From contig CAVXFS010000005.1 in the NCBI GenBank assembly GCA_963761115.1, positions 186,001-250,000 on the forward strand: DNA of 64,000 nt, given 5' to 3'. Both the position numbers and the translations under genes were made by a program. The stretch comes from CAVXFS01 sp963761115. GTDB taxonomy: Bacteria; Pseudomonadota; Gammaproteobacteria; Burkholderiales; Gallionellaceae. Below, one piece after another: positions 34,156 to 42,372 of the stretch. The notes under the pieces are model-generated. The model saw only the letters and a list, made by a program, of their open reading frames with translations, was not told the origin of the DNA and did no database searches. Position 1 is the first letter of the stretch; each line of letters opens with the position of its first letter.

Positions 34156-35346
34156 ATGGCAAAGAGCAAATTTGAACGTACGAAGCCGCACGTGAACGTG
34201 GGTACGATAGGACACGTTGACCATGGCAAGACGACCTTGACGGCGGCGATCACGACGGTGCTGTCGAAGAAGTTTGGCGGCGAAGCCAAGGGTTATGCGC
34301 AGATCGACGCGGCGCCGGAAGAGAAGGCGCGCGGCATTACCATCAACACGGCACACGTGGAATACGAGACGGAGAAGCGCCACTATGCGCACGTTGACTG
34401 CCCGGGGCACGCGGACTATGTGAAGAACATGATAACTGGAGCTGCGCAGATGGACGGCGCGATCCTGGTGGTGTCTGCTGCAGACGGTCCGATGCCGCAG
34501 ACACGGGAGCACATCCTGCTGGCGCGCCAGGTTGGGGTGCCGTACATCGTGGTGTTCATGAACAAGTGCGACATGGTTGACGACGAGGAGTTGCTGGAAC
34601 TGGTCGAGATGGAAGTGCGCGAATTGCTGACCAAGTACGATTTTCCGGGTGACGACATCCCGATCATCAAGGGTTCGGCGCTGAAGGCGATGGAAGGCGA
34701 CACGGGCGAGTTGGGCGAAGGCGCGATCATGAAGCTGGCGGATGCGCTGGACAGCTATATTCCCGAGCCGGAGCGTGCGCTGGATGGGGCATTCCTGATG
34801 CCGGTTGAAGACGTGTTCTCGATCTCGGGTCGCGGCACGGTGGTGACCGGACGTATCGAGCGGGGCATCATCAAGGTGGGCGAGGAGATCGAGATCGTGG
34901 GCTTGAAGCCGACGCAGAAGACCACGTGCACGGGTGTTGAGATGTTCCGCAAGCTGCTGGACCAGGGTCAGGCGGGCGACAACGTGGGCGTACTGCTGCG
35001 CGGCACCAAGCGCGAGGACGTCGAGCGTGGCCAGGTATTGGCGAAGCCGGGCAGCATCACACCGCATACCAAGTTCACGGCGGAGATCTATGTACTGAGC
35101 AAGGATGAAGGCGGTCGTCATACGCCGTTCTTCCAGGGCTACCGTCCGCAGTTCTACTTCCGCACCACGGACGTGACCGGTGCGGTGGAATTGCCGGCGG
35201 GCACCGAGATGGTGATGCCGGGAGACAACGTGTCGGTATCGGTAAACCTGATCGCGCCGATCGCGATGGAAGAAGGTCTGCGTTTTGCGATCCGCGAAGG
35301 CGGCCGCACGGTGGGTGCGGGCGTGGTGGCGAAGGTTATCGAGTAA
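34156..35346 (+). CDS. tuf: Elongation factor Tu, copy 2
   Basis: A 396-residue EF-Tu, the tufA-position copy at the end of the str operon. It is identical to copy 1 except for three bases seen by eye; GTKREDVERG here versus GTKREEVERG there is the only protein change. Identity begins exactly at the ATG (the leaders differ completely) and continues past the stop into the 3' repeat element. That indicates ongoing gene conversion between the copies. Confidence 0.98.
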   Translation: MAKSKFERTKPHVNVGTIGHVDHGKTTLTAAITTVLSKKFGGEAKGYAQIDAAPEEKARGITINTAHVEYETEKRHYAHVDCPGHADYVKNMITGAAQMDGAILVVSAADGPMPQTREHILLARQVGVPYIVVFMNKCDMVDDEELLELVEMEVRELLTKYDFPGDDIPIIKGSALKAMEGDTGELGEGAIMKLADALDSYIPEPERALDGAFLMPVEDVFSISGRGTVVTGRIERGIIKVGEEIEIVGLKPTQKTTCTGVEMFRKLLDQGQAGDNVGVLLRGTKREDVERGQVLAKPGSITPHTKFTAEIYVLSKDEGGRHTPFFQGYRPQFYFRTTDVTGAVELPAGTEMVMPGDNVSVSVNLIAPIAMEEGLRFAIREGGRTVGAGVVAKVIE

Positions 35347-35349
35347 AGC

Positions 35350-35443
35350 AGTCGTTAGACGCTAGACGCTAGTCGTTAGTTAAAGCAAAACCCGCGTAGC
35401 GGACAAAGCCAACTAGCGACTACGGACTAACGACTAGTAACTG
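35350..35443. repeat. Heptamer inverted-arm element, copy E (TTAGTCG family)
   Basis: It sits at the same distance from the tuf stop as copy C, with the same left arm and a centre differing by one base in cccgcgtagcgg (t for c). The right arm then diverges (ctagcgactacggactaacg). It ends 14 bases before the rpsJ -35 box. Confidence 0.85.
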
Positions 35444-35457
35444 CTTCACAAAAAATA

Positions 35458-35487
35458 TTTACCGGGCGCGGTTGTTTGTAGTAGAAT
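35458..35487 (+). promoter_or_regulatory. Probable promoter of the S10 operon
   Basis: A weak -35 TTTACC at 35458-35463 and -10 TAGAAT at 35482-35487, 18 bases apart, are followed by a TCGCGCCC GC-rich discriminator. It lies 59 bases before rpsJ. A similar -10 with a GC discriminator appears before rpsL, rplN and rplU. Confidence 0.65.
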
Positions 35488-35546
35488 TCGCGCCCTTCGT
35501 TCTTTAAACCGGCGGTTATTTCGCCAAAAGTGGCAAGAGAGAGATT

Positions 35547-35858
35547 ATGCAAAGCCAGAAAATTCGCATTCGCCTGAAGGCATTCGATTATGCGCTGATT
35601 GATCAATCCGCATTGCGTATCGTCGATACCGCGAAGCGTACGGGCGCAGTCGTTAAAGGCCCTGTTCCCTTGCCTACCAAGATCGAGCGCTTTGACGTGT
35701 TGCGTTCGCCGCATGTGAACAAGACTTCGCGCGACCAATTCGAGATTCGCACGCATTTGCGCCTGATGGACATAGTTGACCCGACCGAGAAGACGGTCGA
35801 TGCACTGATGAAGCTGGATCTGCCGGCTGGAGTGGATGTAGAGATCAAGTTGCAGTAA
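35547..35858 (+). CDS. rpsJ: Ribosomal protein S10 (NusE)
   Basis: A 103-residue S10 of the 30S head, also the NusG/NusB partner in antitermination. It reads KIRIRLKAFDYALIDQSAL, with the core GPVPLPTKIERFDVLRSPHV. AGAGAGA precedes the ATG. It is separated from rplC by repeat copy F, although the two are adjacent in the canonical S10 operon. Confidence 0.97.
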   Translation: MQSQKIRIRLKAFDYALIDQSALRIVDTAKRTGAVVKGPVPLPTKIERFDVLRSPHVNKTSRDQFEIRTHLRLMDIVDPTEKTVDALMKLDLPAGVDVEIKLQ

Positions 35859-35864
35859 TAAAAC

Positions 35865-35958
35865 AGTTGTTAGACGTTAGTTTCTAGACGTTAGTTAAAA
35901 GCAAACCCGCGTAGCGGACAAGACCAACTAATGACTAACGACTAAAAGCTAATAACTG
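35865..35958. repeat. Heptamer inverted-arm element, copy F (TTAGTCG family)
   Basis: A more diverged copy: left arm AGTTGTTAGACGTTAG..., centre agcaaacccgcgtagcggac shared with copies C and E, and right arm CTAATGACTAACGACTAA. It begins 6 bases after the rpsJ stop, interrupting the normally tight rpsJ-rplC junction. Confidence 0.82.
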
Positions 35959-36014
35959 ATTTTGGATTGGCTGGCCAATTGAAGTCAGCCACTTAATTAA
36001 TATAAGGAAATGAA

Positions 36015-36659
36015 ATGAGCTTAGGACTTGTCGGTCGAAAGATTGGCATGACTCGCATATTTACCGACGATGGAACATCGTTGCCGGTGACCGTGCTGGA
36101 CGTGTCCAATAATCGAGTCACCCAAATCAAATCCGCAGAAACCGATGGTTATAGTGCCGTTCAGGTAGCTTTTGGCACGCGCCGTCCGGGTCGCGTCAAC
36201 AAGGCATCGTCGGGGCATTTTGCCAAGGCGGGCGTGGAAGCGGGCAGCATCCTCAAAGAATTCAAGATCAGCGAAGATGAGGCGGCGAAGCTCAAGATGG
36301 GCGAAGCTGTCGGTATCGATCACTTCAAGGTTGGACAGAAAGTGGACGTCACTGGCGTTACCATCGGCAAGGGTTATGCCGGCGTTATCAAGCGCTATCA
36401 CTTCAGTTCGAATCGTGCCACTCACGGCAACTCCAAATCGCATAACGTTCCGGGCTCCATCGGCATGGCGCAGGATCCGGGCCGCGTGTTTCCGGGCAAA
36501 CGCATGACCGGCCACCTGGGCGATGTTCAGCGTACAGTGCAGAACCTGGAGATCGTGCGCATAGACGCCGAGCGCCAGTTGCTGCTGGTGAGGGGGGCAA
36601 TTCCCGGCGCCAAGGGTGGCGACGTCATCGTGCGTCCGGCAGTAAAGGCAGGTGCATAA
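36015..36659 (+). CDS. rplC: Ribosomal protein L3
   Basis: A 214-residue L3, an early assembly protein near the peptidyl transferase centre. It has GLVGRKIGMTRIFTDDG at the N-terminus and the long loop HGNSKSHNVPGSIGMAQDPG, whose glutamine is the usual methylation target. AAGGAAATGAA precedes the ATG. It overlaps rplD by one base (TAATG). Confidence 0.97.
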   Translation: MSLGLVGRKIGMTRIFTDDGTSLPVTVLDVSNNRVTQIKSAETDGYSAVQVAFGTRRPGRVNKASSGHFAKAGVEAGSILKEFKISEDEAAKLKMGEAVGIDHFKVGQKVDVTGVTIGKGYAGVIKRYHFSSNRATHGNSKSHNVPGSIGMAQDPGRVFPGKRMTGHLGDVQRTVQNLEIVRIDAERQLLLVRGAIPGAKGGDVIVRPAVKAGA

Positions 36660-37279
36660 TGGAACTGAAACTCATCAATGACAATGGCCAGTCGACATCC
36701 AGTATCTCCGCTTCGGACGATCTGTTCGGGCGTGAATACAATGAAGCGCTGGTTCACCAACTGGTAACTGCCTATCAAGCCAATGCGCGATCCGGTAATC
36801 GTGCACAGAAAGGCCGCAGCGACATCAACAAGAGCACGCACAAGCCATGGGCGCAAAAAGGTACCGGCCGTGCGCGCGCAGGCCGAGCCTCCAGCCCACT
36901 GTGGCGCGGGGGTGGCAAGACGTTCCCTAACCTGCCGGATGAGAACTTCACCCAGAAGATCAATCGCAAGATGTACCGCGCAGGCCTGGCATCCATCCTG
37001 TCGCAACTGGTGCGGGAAGACCGTTTGAAGGTGGTCGACAGCCTGACAGTTGATTCACCCAAGACCAAATTCCTGGCACAGAAGATCAAGAGCATGGGCC
37101 TGGGCAGCGTGCTGATCATCACCGACAGCATGGACGAGAACCTGTACCTGTCTTCGCGCAACCTGCCGAATGTGCTGGTGCTGGAAGCGCACCAGGCGGA
37201 TCCGGTCAATCTGGCACATTTCCATAGCGTATTGATGACGCGCAATGCGGTTGCGAAATTCGAGGAGATGCTGGCATGA
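36659..37279 (+). CDS. rplD: Ribosomal protein L4
   Basis: A 206-residue L4. It carries the extended exit-tunnel loop KPWAQKGTGRARAGRASSPL and the globular core. In E. coli L4 also represses the S10 operon at transcription and translation. It starts one base inside the rplC stop, and its own stop overlaps the rplW ATG. Confidence 0.97.
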   Translation: MELKLINDNGQSTSSISASDDLFGREYNEALVHQLVTAYQANARSGNRAQKGRSDINKSTHKPWAQKGTGRARAGRASSPLWRGGGKTFPNLPDENFTQKINRKMYRAGLASILSQLVREDRLKVVDSLTVDSPKTKFLAQKIKSMGLGSVLIITDSMDENLYLSSRNLPNVLVLEAHQADPVNLAHFHSVLMTRNAVAKFEEMLA

Positions 37280-37593
37280 GCACGCAAAAATTCAATGATG
37301 AGCGTTTGATGAACGTGTTGCTTGCGCCGCAAATTTCGGAAAAGGCAACTTTCGTCGCTGAGAAGAATGAACAGGTGATCTTCCGTGTCGCATCCGATGC
37401 GTCCAAGCCAGAGATCAAGGCCGCGGTGGAGCTATTGTTCAAGGTAAGCGTCGAGAGCGTGCAAGTATCCAACGTCAAGGGCAAACAGAAGCGCTTCGGC
37501 AAAAGCATGGGGCGGCGCAAGGATTGGAAGAAAGCCTATGTAAGCCTCGCGCCAGGCCAGGAAATCAATTTTGCTGCAGGCGAGCAGGGGTAA
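37276..37593 (+). CDS. rplW: Ribosomal protein L23
   Basis: A 105-residue L23, located at the tunnel exit where trigger factor and SRP dock. It has LLAPQISEKATFVAEKNEQV and the loop KGKQKRFGKSMGRRKDWKKA. It overlaps rplD by 4 bases (ATGA) and ends 5 bases before rplB. Confidence 0.97.
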   Translation: MSTQKFNDERLMNVLLAPQISEKATFVAEKNEQVIFRVASDASKPEIKAAVELLFKVSVESVQVSNVKGKQKRFGKSMGRRKDWKKAYVSLAPGQEINFAAGEQG

Positions 37594-37598
37594 ATATC

Positions 37599-38426
37599 AT
37601 GGCACTGATCAAACTTAAACCAACATCTCCGGGACGCCGCGCAGTTGTGCGCGTGGTCAATACAGACCTGCACAAGGGCAAGCCGCACGCTCCGCTGGTG
37701 GAAAAAAAGAACCGCACTGCCGGTCGCAACCATAACGGCCATATCACCACGCGCCATATGGGTGGCGGCCACAAGAAGAATTATCGCGTGGTCGATTTCA
37801 AGCGCAACAAGGACGGCATCAAGGCTACTGTGGAGCGCCTGGAGTATGATCCGAACCGCAGCGCGCATCTGGCCTTGCTATGCTACGCAGATGGTGAGCG
37901 CCAGTACATCATCGCGCCCAAGGGCGTTGAAGTTGGTGCGCAGTTGATAAGCGGTTCCGAGGCGCCAATCAAGAACGGGAACGCGCTGCCGCTGCGAAAC
38001 ATTCCGGTTGGCTCAACCATACATTGCATTGAAATGCTGCCCGGCAAGGGCGCGCAATTGGCCCGCTCCGCCGGTACATCCGTGCAATTGCTGGCGCGCG
38101 AAGGTAGCTATGCCCAGGTGCGTTTGCGTTCCGGTGAGATTCGCAAGGTGCACATCGATTGTCGTGCAACGCTGGGCGAAGTGGGCAACGGCGAACATTC
38201 GCTGCGTTCCATCGGCAAAGCAGGCGCCAATCGCTGGCGCGGCATTCGCCCGACTGTGCGTGGCGTGGTGATGAACCCGGTTGACCATCCGCATGGTGGT
38301 GGTGAGGGCAAGACTGCGGCGGGCCGCAACCCGGTCAGTCCGTGGGGCGTGCCGGCCAAGGGTTTTCGTACACGCAACAACAAGCGCACCAGCGGCATGA
38401 TCCTGCGCCGCCGCTTTCAGAAATAA
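37599..38426 (+). CDS. rplB: Ribosomal protein L2
   Basis: A 275-residue L2, essential for subunit association and peptidyl transfer. It begins ALIKLKPTSPGRRAVVRVV and includes HNGHITTRHMGGGHKKNYR and the C-terminal VMNPVDHPHGGGEGKTAAGR, with the conserved histidine in HPHGGG. The start at 37599 is chosen over longer in-frame extensions that would overlap rplW. Confidence 0.98.
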   Translation: MALIKLKPTSPGRRAVVRVVNTDLHKGKPHAPLVEKKNRTAGRNHNGHITTRHMGGGHKKNYRVVDFKRNKDGIKATVERLEYDPNRSAHLALLCYADGERQYIIAPKGVEVGAQLISGSEAPIKNGNALPLRNIPVGSTIHCIEMLPGKGAQLARSAGTSVQLLAREGSYAQVRLRSGEIRKVHIDCRATLGEVGNGEHSLRSIGKAGANRWRGIRPTVRGVVMNPVDHPHGGGEGKTAAGRNPVSPWGVPAKGFRTRNNKRTSGMILRRRFQK

Positions 38427-38439
38427 GAGGTAGATAGAT

Positions 38440-38721
38440 ATGGCACGTTCCATTAAAAAAGGCCCGTTTGTTGATGCCCACTTGTTGAAGAAGGTGGAGA
38501 CAGTGCGCGCAACCAGTGACAAGCGCCCAGTGAAAACCTGGTCGCGTCGTTCAACGGTGCTGCCGGAGTTCGTCGGCCTGACCATAGCTGTGCACAACGG
38601 CAAACAGCATATTCCGGTGTATATCTCCGAGAACATGGTTGGTCACAAGCTTGGTGAATTTTCACTGACCCGCACCTTCAAGGGACACGCCGCCGATAAA
38701 AAAGCATCGGTCAAGAAATAA
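38440..38721 (+). CDS. rpsS: Ribosomal protein S19
   Basis: A 93-residue S19 of the 30S head, partner of S13 and in contact with A-site tRNA. It has ARSIKKGPFVDAHLLKKVE, TWSRRSTVLPEFVGLTIAV and the tail EFSLTRTFKGHAADKK. It lies 13 bases after rplB, with AGAGGTAG upstream. Confidence 0.97.
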   Translation: MARSIKKGPFVDAHLLKKVETVRATSDKRPVKTWSRRSTVLPEFVGLTIAVHNGKQHIPVYISENMVGHKLGEFSLTRTFKGHAADKKASVKK

Positions 38722-38730
38722 GGAGTCATG

Positions 38731-39060
38731 ATGAACACAACTGCAAAAGTAAAAGGTGTTCGCCTGTCGGCCCAGAAAGGCCGTCTGGTGGCGGATCAGA
38801 TTCGTGGATTGCCGGTGGACAAGGCGCTGAATCTGTTGTCTTTCAGCCCCAAGAAGGGTGCGGTAATCATCAAGAAGGGCCTGGAGTCCGCGATTGCCAA
38901 TGCCGAGCACAATGATGGCGCCGACATCGACGAACTGAGGGTAACGACCATCTTCGTGGACAAGGGCGAATCCATGGTGCGTTCCAGCGCAAGGGCCAAA
39001 GGTCGAGGCAATCGCATCGAGAAGCAGACTTGCCATATTACGATAACTGTCGGGAACTGA
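38731..39060 (+). CDS. rplV: Ribosomal protein L22
   Basis: A 109-residue L22 that lines the exit tunnel. It has VRLSAQKGRLVADQIRGLPV and the C-terminal ARAKGRGNRIEKQTCHITI, which forms the tunnel beta-hairpin. Of two adjacent ATGs the second is preferred, because AGGAG lies five bases before it and only two before the first. Confidence 0.96.
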   Translation: MNTTAKVKGVRLSAQKGRLVADQIRGLPVDKALNLLSFSPKKGAVIIKKGLESAIANAEHNDGADIDELRVTTIFVDKGESMVRSSARAKGRGNRIEKQTCHITITVGN

Positions 39061-39068
39061 GGATAAAC

Positions 39069-39782
39069 ATGGGACAGAAAATTCATCCAATCGGTTTCCG
39101 GTTGAGCGTGCGGAAAAACTGGACTTCCAAGTGGTATGCCAACAGCAGAAATTTTTCCGAAATGCTGCTGAAGGATATCGAGGTTCGGGATTACCTGAAA
39201 AAGAAACTGGCGAATGCGGGCGTATCCAAGATCGTTATCGAGCGCCCTGCCAAGAATGCCAAGATCACCATTTACTCCGCGCGTCCGGGGGTAGTGATCG
39301 GCAAGAAGGGCGAAGATATTGAGGTTCTGCGCACCGAGCTGAGAAAGCGCATGGGCCTGCCGGATGTGGCGTTGAACATCGAGGAAGTGCGCAAGCCGGA
39401 AGTCGATGCGCAGCTCATCGCCGACAGTATCACCTCGCAACTGGAAAAACGTATCATGTTCCGCCGTGCGATGAAGCGCGCGATCCAGAATGCCATGCGC
39501 CTGGGAGCGCTGGGCATCAAGATCATGAGTGCGGGTCGACTGAATGGTATCGAAATCGCTCGTACTGAATGGTATCGCGAAGGTCGTGTGCCGTTGCATA
39601 CCCTGCGTGCAGATATCGATTACGGCTTTTCCGAGGCCAAGACCACTTACGGCATCATCGGTGTCAAGGTCTGGGTGTACAAGGGTGAACATGTGTCTGC
39701 GGAAGAAGCTGCCGCGCCGGTAGCGGCCGAACCGGAAAAGAGAATCAGAAAGTCGGGAGCAAAGCATGCTACAGCCAGCTAG
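39069..39782 (+). CDS. rpsC: Ribosomal protein S3
   Basis: A 237-residue S3, part of the mRNA entry site with helicase function. It begins GQKIHPIGFRLSVRKNWTSK; the KH domain contains the GVVIGKKGEDIE loop, and the C-terminal domain EWYREGRVPLHTLRADIDYG. An Ala/Glu-rich tail follows. GAGGATAAAC precedes the ATG. Its 3' end overlaps rplP by 17 bases. Confidence 0.97.
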   Translation: MGQKIHPIGFRLSVRKNWTSKWYANSRNFSEMLLKDIEVRDYLKKKLANAGVSKIVIERPAKNAKITIYSARPGVVIGKKGEDIEVLRTELRKRMGLPDVALNIEEVRKPEVDAQLIADSITSQLEKRIMFRRAMKRAIQNAMRLGALGIKIMSAGRLNGIEIARTEWYREGRVPLHTLRADIDYGFSEAKTTYGIIGVKVWVYKGEHVSAEEAAAPVAAEPEKRIRKSGAKHATAS

Positions 39783-40182
39783 AAGGAAATACCGCAAGGA
39801 ACAAAAAGGTCGCAACACAGGTATTGCGACGCGCGGAAACAAGGTCAGTTTTGGCGAGTTTGGTTTGAAAGCCGTTGCGCGTGGTCGATTGACGGCACGC
39901 CAGATCGAGGCAGCTCGTCGTGCGATGACGCGCCACATCAAGCGTGGTGGGCGTATCTGGATACGCATTTTCCCGGACAAGCCGATATCGCAGAAGCCTG
40001 CCGAAGTGCGTATGGGTAACGGCAAGGGTAATCCGGAATATTATGTTGCGGAAATCCAGCCTGGCAAAATGCTGTATGAAATGGATGGCGTGGATGAAGT
40101 ATTGGCGCGCGAGGCTTTCCGCCTGGCTTCAGCCAAGCTGCCAATAGCCACCGCGTTTGTAATCAGACAGGTAGGGGCGTAA
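39766..40182 (+). CDS. rplP: Ribosomal protein L16
   Basis: A 138-residue L16 that positions A-site tRNA near the peptidyl transferase centre. It has LQPARRKYRKEQKGRNTG, ARGNKVSFGEFGLKA and the segment GKGNPEYYVAEIQPGKMLYE. It starts inside the rpsC 3' end, so the two are translationally coupled. Confidence 0.97.
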   Translation: MLQPARRKYRKEQKGRNTGIATRGNKVSFGEFGLKAVARGRLTARQIEAARRAMTRHIKRGGRIWIRIFPDKPISQKPAEVRMGNGKGNPEYYVAEIQPGKMLYEMDGVDEVLAREAFRLASAKLPIATAFVIRQVGA

Positions 40183-40184
40183 TC

Positions 40185-40379
40185 ATGAAGGCAAGTGAGT
40201 TGAGGGTTAAATCAACGGCGGAACTGGAGCAGGAGTTGCTGTCCCTGGCCCGAACGCAATTCAGCATGCGCATGCAATTGGCCACCCAGCAGCTGGGAAA
40301 TTTCAGTCAATTGGGCAAGGTGCGCCGCGACATTGCTCGCGTGAAAACCATTTTGAAAGAGAAGGGTGCGCAGCAATGA
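40185..40379 (+). CDS. rpmC: Ribosomal protein L29
   Basis: A 64-residue helical L29 beside the tunnel exit. It has KASELRVKSTAELEQELLSL and QLATQQLGNFSQLGKVRRDI. It starts two bases after rplP and overlaps rpsQ by 4 bases. Confidence 0.96.
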   Translation: MKASELRVKSTAELEQELLSLARTQFSMRMQLATQQLGNFSQLGKVRRDIARVKTILKEKGAQQ

Positions 40380-40636
40380 GTGAAAATCTGAAGCGTACAC
40401 TTACCGGTACGGTGGTGAGTGACAGGATGAACAAGACGGTGACGGTCCTGGTCGAACGCAAGGTCAAGCACCCGCAATTGGGAAAGATCGTCAGCGTATC
40501 GAAAAAATACCATGCCCATGACGAGAATGATGAGTTCAATCAGGGTGATGTGGTGACTATCGAAGAGTGTCGGCCACTGTCCAAGACCAAGAGCTGGCGT
40601 GTGACCAAGTTGCAGGGAAAGTCACAGGCGGCCTGA
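40376..40636 (+). CDS. rpsQ: Ribosomal protein S17
   Basis: An 86-residue S17, an OB-fold protein of the 30S body. It has LKRTLTGTVVSDRMNKTVTV and KYHAHDENDEFNQGDVVTI. It is the last gene of the S10 operon; a new promoter follows 27 bases later. Confidence 0.97.
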   Translation: MSENLKRTLTGTVVSDRMNKTVTVLVERKVKHPQLGKIVSVSKKYHAHDENDEFNQGDVVTIEECRPLSKTKSWRVTKLQGKSQAA

Positions 40637-40662
40637 TTATTTTCAAATGATGCATTTTTCTC

Positions 40663-40691
40663 TTGTGCTAATGCCCAGGTTTGAATAGAAT
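40663..40691 (+). promoter_or_regulatory. Sigma-70 promoter of the spc operon
   Basis: TTGTGC at 40663-40668 and TAGAAT at 40686-40691 have a 17-base spacer, followed by GCGCGG. The same -10 plus discriminator is used before rpsL. It restarts transcription between the S10 and spc clusters. Confidence 0.8.
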
Positions 40692-40708
40692 GCGCGGCTT
40701 CGTTTCAC

Positions 40709-40763
40709 TGCCGCTTGCGGCAATTTAACCCGAACGGGTTCCAAAACTAGCCGCCGCAGGCGG
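40709..40763 (+). promoter_or_regulatory. Three consecutive small hairpins in the rplN leader
   Basis: Perfect inverted repeats follow one another: TGCCGC-tt-GCGGCA (40709-40722), AACCCG-aa-CGGGTT (40727-40740) and CCGCC-gca-GGCGG (40751-40763). They lie between the promoter and the rplN ribosome-binding site. No T-run follows, so they are not intrinsic terminators; a role in mRNA stability or protein binding is inference. Confidence 0.7.
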
Positions 40764-40784
40764 AATAAGTTGGAGATTTAAAAA

Positions 40785-41153
40785 ATGATACAAATGCAAT
40801 CGGTTTTGAATGTGGCCGACAATACCGGCGCACGTTCCGTCATGTGCATCAAGGTGCTGGGCGGTTCCAAGCGCCGCTACGCGGCGATTGGCGACGTGAT
40901 CAAGGTCAGCATCAGGGATGCTGCTCCGCGCTCTCGTGTAAAGAAGGGCGAAGTTTACAGTGCCGTTGTGGTGCGCACCGCCAAGGGGGTGCGTCGTTCG
41001 GACGGCTCCTTGGTCAAGTTTGACGGCAATGCGGCAGTGTTGCTGAATGCCAAGCTGGAGCCGATCGGTACCCGCATATTCGGACCGGTAACCCGTGAAT
41101 TGCGCACAGAGCGCTTCATGAAGATCGTATCCCTGGCCCCTGAAGTTCTGTAA
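40785..41153 (+). CDS. rplN: Ribosomal protein L14
   Basis: A 122-residue L14 at the subunit interface, target of the silencing factor RsfS. It begins MIQMQSVLNVADNTGARSVM and has GDVIKVSIRDAAPRSRVKKG and RIFGPVTRELR. TTGGAG lies 10 bases before the ATG. First gene of the spc operon. Confidence 0.97.
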   Translation: MIQMQSVLNVADNTGARSVMCIKVLGGSKRRYAAIGDVIKVSIRDAAPRSRVKKGEVYSAVVVRTAKGVRRSDGSLVKFDGNAAVLLNAKLEPIGTRIFGPVTRELRTERFMKIVSLAPEVL

Positions 41154-41181
41154 TAACGACGAACGCAGCAAGGAAAAAATC

Positions 41182-41496
41182 ATGCGCAAGATCAAAAAAA
41201 ATGATGATGTCATCGTCATAACAGGCAAAGACAAAGGTAGCCGCGGCAATGTGCTGAGCGTGCTGGGCGACCGTCTGTTGGTAGGCGGTATCAACAAGGT
41301 GAAAAAGAGCCAGAAGCCAAACCCTATTAAGGGTACGACTGGTGGAATCGTCGAGATGGAGGCGCCTATCCATATATCGAATGTTGCCATATACAACGCA
41401 ACGGCCAAAAAAGCCGACCGTATCGGTACCAAGACGCTGGCAGATGGACGCAAGGTTCGCGTGTTCAAGTCCAACGGTGAAGTGATTGACGTTTAA
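41182..41496 (+). CDS. rplX: Ribosomal protein L24
   Basis: A 104-residue L24, an assembly initiator of the 50S subunit with a KOW motif (KNDDVIVITGKDKGSRGNV). The middle GTTGGIVEMEAPIHISNVAI is typical. AAGGAAAAA precedes the ATG; it lies 28 bases after rplN. Confidence 0.97.
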   Translation: MRKIKKNDDVIVITGKDKGSRGNVLSVLGDRLLVGGINKVKKSQKPNPIKGTTGGIVEMEAPIHISNVAIYNATAKKADRIGTKTLADGRKVRVFKSNGEVIDV

Positions 41497-41509
41497 GGGG
41501 TAAGAGAGC

Positions 41510-42049
41510 ATGGCTCGTCTGTATGATCATTACAAGGACAAGGTGGCGCCGGAGCTGATGAAAAAATTCGGCTACAAGTCTGTCATGGAAGTGCCACGTA
41601 TCGAAAAGATCACCCTGAACATGGGGGTTGGCGAAGCGGTGGCGGACAAGAAGGTGATGGAGCATGCCGTGAGCGACATGCAGAAAATTGCGGGCCAGAA
41701 ACCCGTGGTGACGAAATCCAAGAAATCCATCGCGGGCTTCAAGATTCGCGAAGGCTATCCGGTGGGTTGCAAGGTGACGTTGCGCAAATCGCGCATGTAT
41801 GAATTCATGGACCGTCTGGTTACCATTGCCATTCCGCGTATCCGTGATTTTCGCGGAGTTTCCGGCAAGGCTTTCGACGGTCGCGGCAATTACAACATGG
41901 GTATCAGGGAACAGATCATTTTCCCGGAAATTGAGTACGACAAGATTGACGCGCTGCGTGGTATGAACATCACTATCACGACCACAGCGAAGACCGATGA
42001 AGAAGCGAAAGCACTTCTGACGGCATTCAAATTCCCACTGAAGAATTGA
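41510..42049 (+). CDS. rplE: Ribosomal protein L5
   Basis: A 179-residue L5 that binds 5S rRNA and contacts S13 across the subunit bridge. It has EVPRIEKITLNMGVGEAVAD, AGFKIREGYPVGCKVTLR and IPRIRDFRGVSGKAFDGRGN. It lies 13 bases after rplX. Confidence 0.98.
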   Translation: MARLYDHYKDKVAPELMKKFGYKSVMEVPRIEKITLNMGVGEAVADKKVMEHAVSDMQKIAGQKPVVTKSKKSIAGFKIREGYPVGCKVTLRKSRMYEFMDRLVTIAIPRIRDFRGVSGKAFDGRGNYNMGIREQIIFPEIEYDKIDALRGMNITITTTAKTDEEAKALLTAFKFPLKN

Positions 42050-42056
42050 GGGCAAA

Positions 42057-42362
42057 ATGGCTAAGATGGCATTGATCAACCGAGAACAGAAACGCCGCGA
42101 TACGGTGAAGAAATTTGCTGCAAAGCGCGCCGAATTGCTGGCGATAATTTCCAACGTCAAGTTGAGCGAAGAGCAACGATTGGTAGCGCGCCAGAAATTG
42201 CAGGCGTTGCCGCGCAATGCGAGTCCGGTTCGTCTGCGCAACCGTTGTGCGCTGACCGGTCGCCCTCGCGGCACCTACCGCAAGTTCGGCTTGGGCCGTA
42301 CCAAGTTGCGCGAGTTTGCAATGCGCGGCGAAATTCCCGGTGTAATCAAGGCTAGCTGGTAA
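42057..42362 (+). CDS. rpsN: Ribosomal protein S14 (long, zinc-free form)
   Basis: A 101-residue S14 of the 30S head. The length and lack of a CXXC pair mark the zinc-independent form. It has INREQKRRDTVKKFAAKRAE and the C-terminal GRPRGTYRKFGLGRTKLREF. It lies 7 bases after rplE. Confidence 0.97.
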   Translation: MAKMALINREQKRRDTVKKFAAKRAELLAIISNVKLSEEQRLVARQKLQALPRNASPVRLRNRCALTGRPRGTYRKFGLGRTKLREFAMRGEIPGVIKASW

Positions 42363-42372
42363 GGGTGAATTT

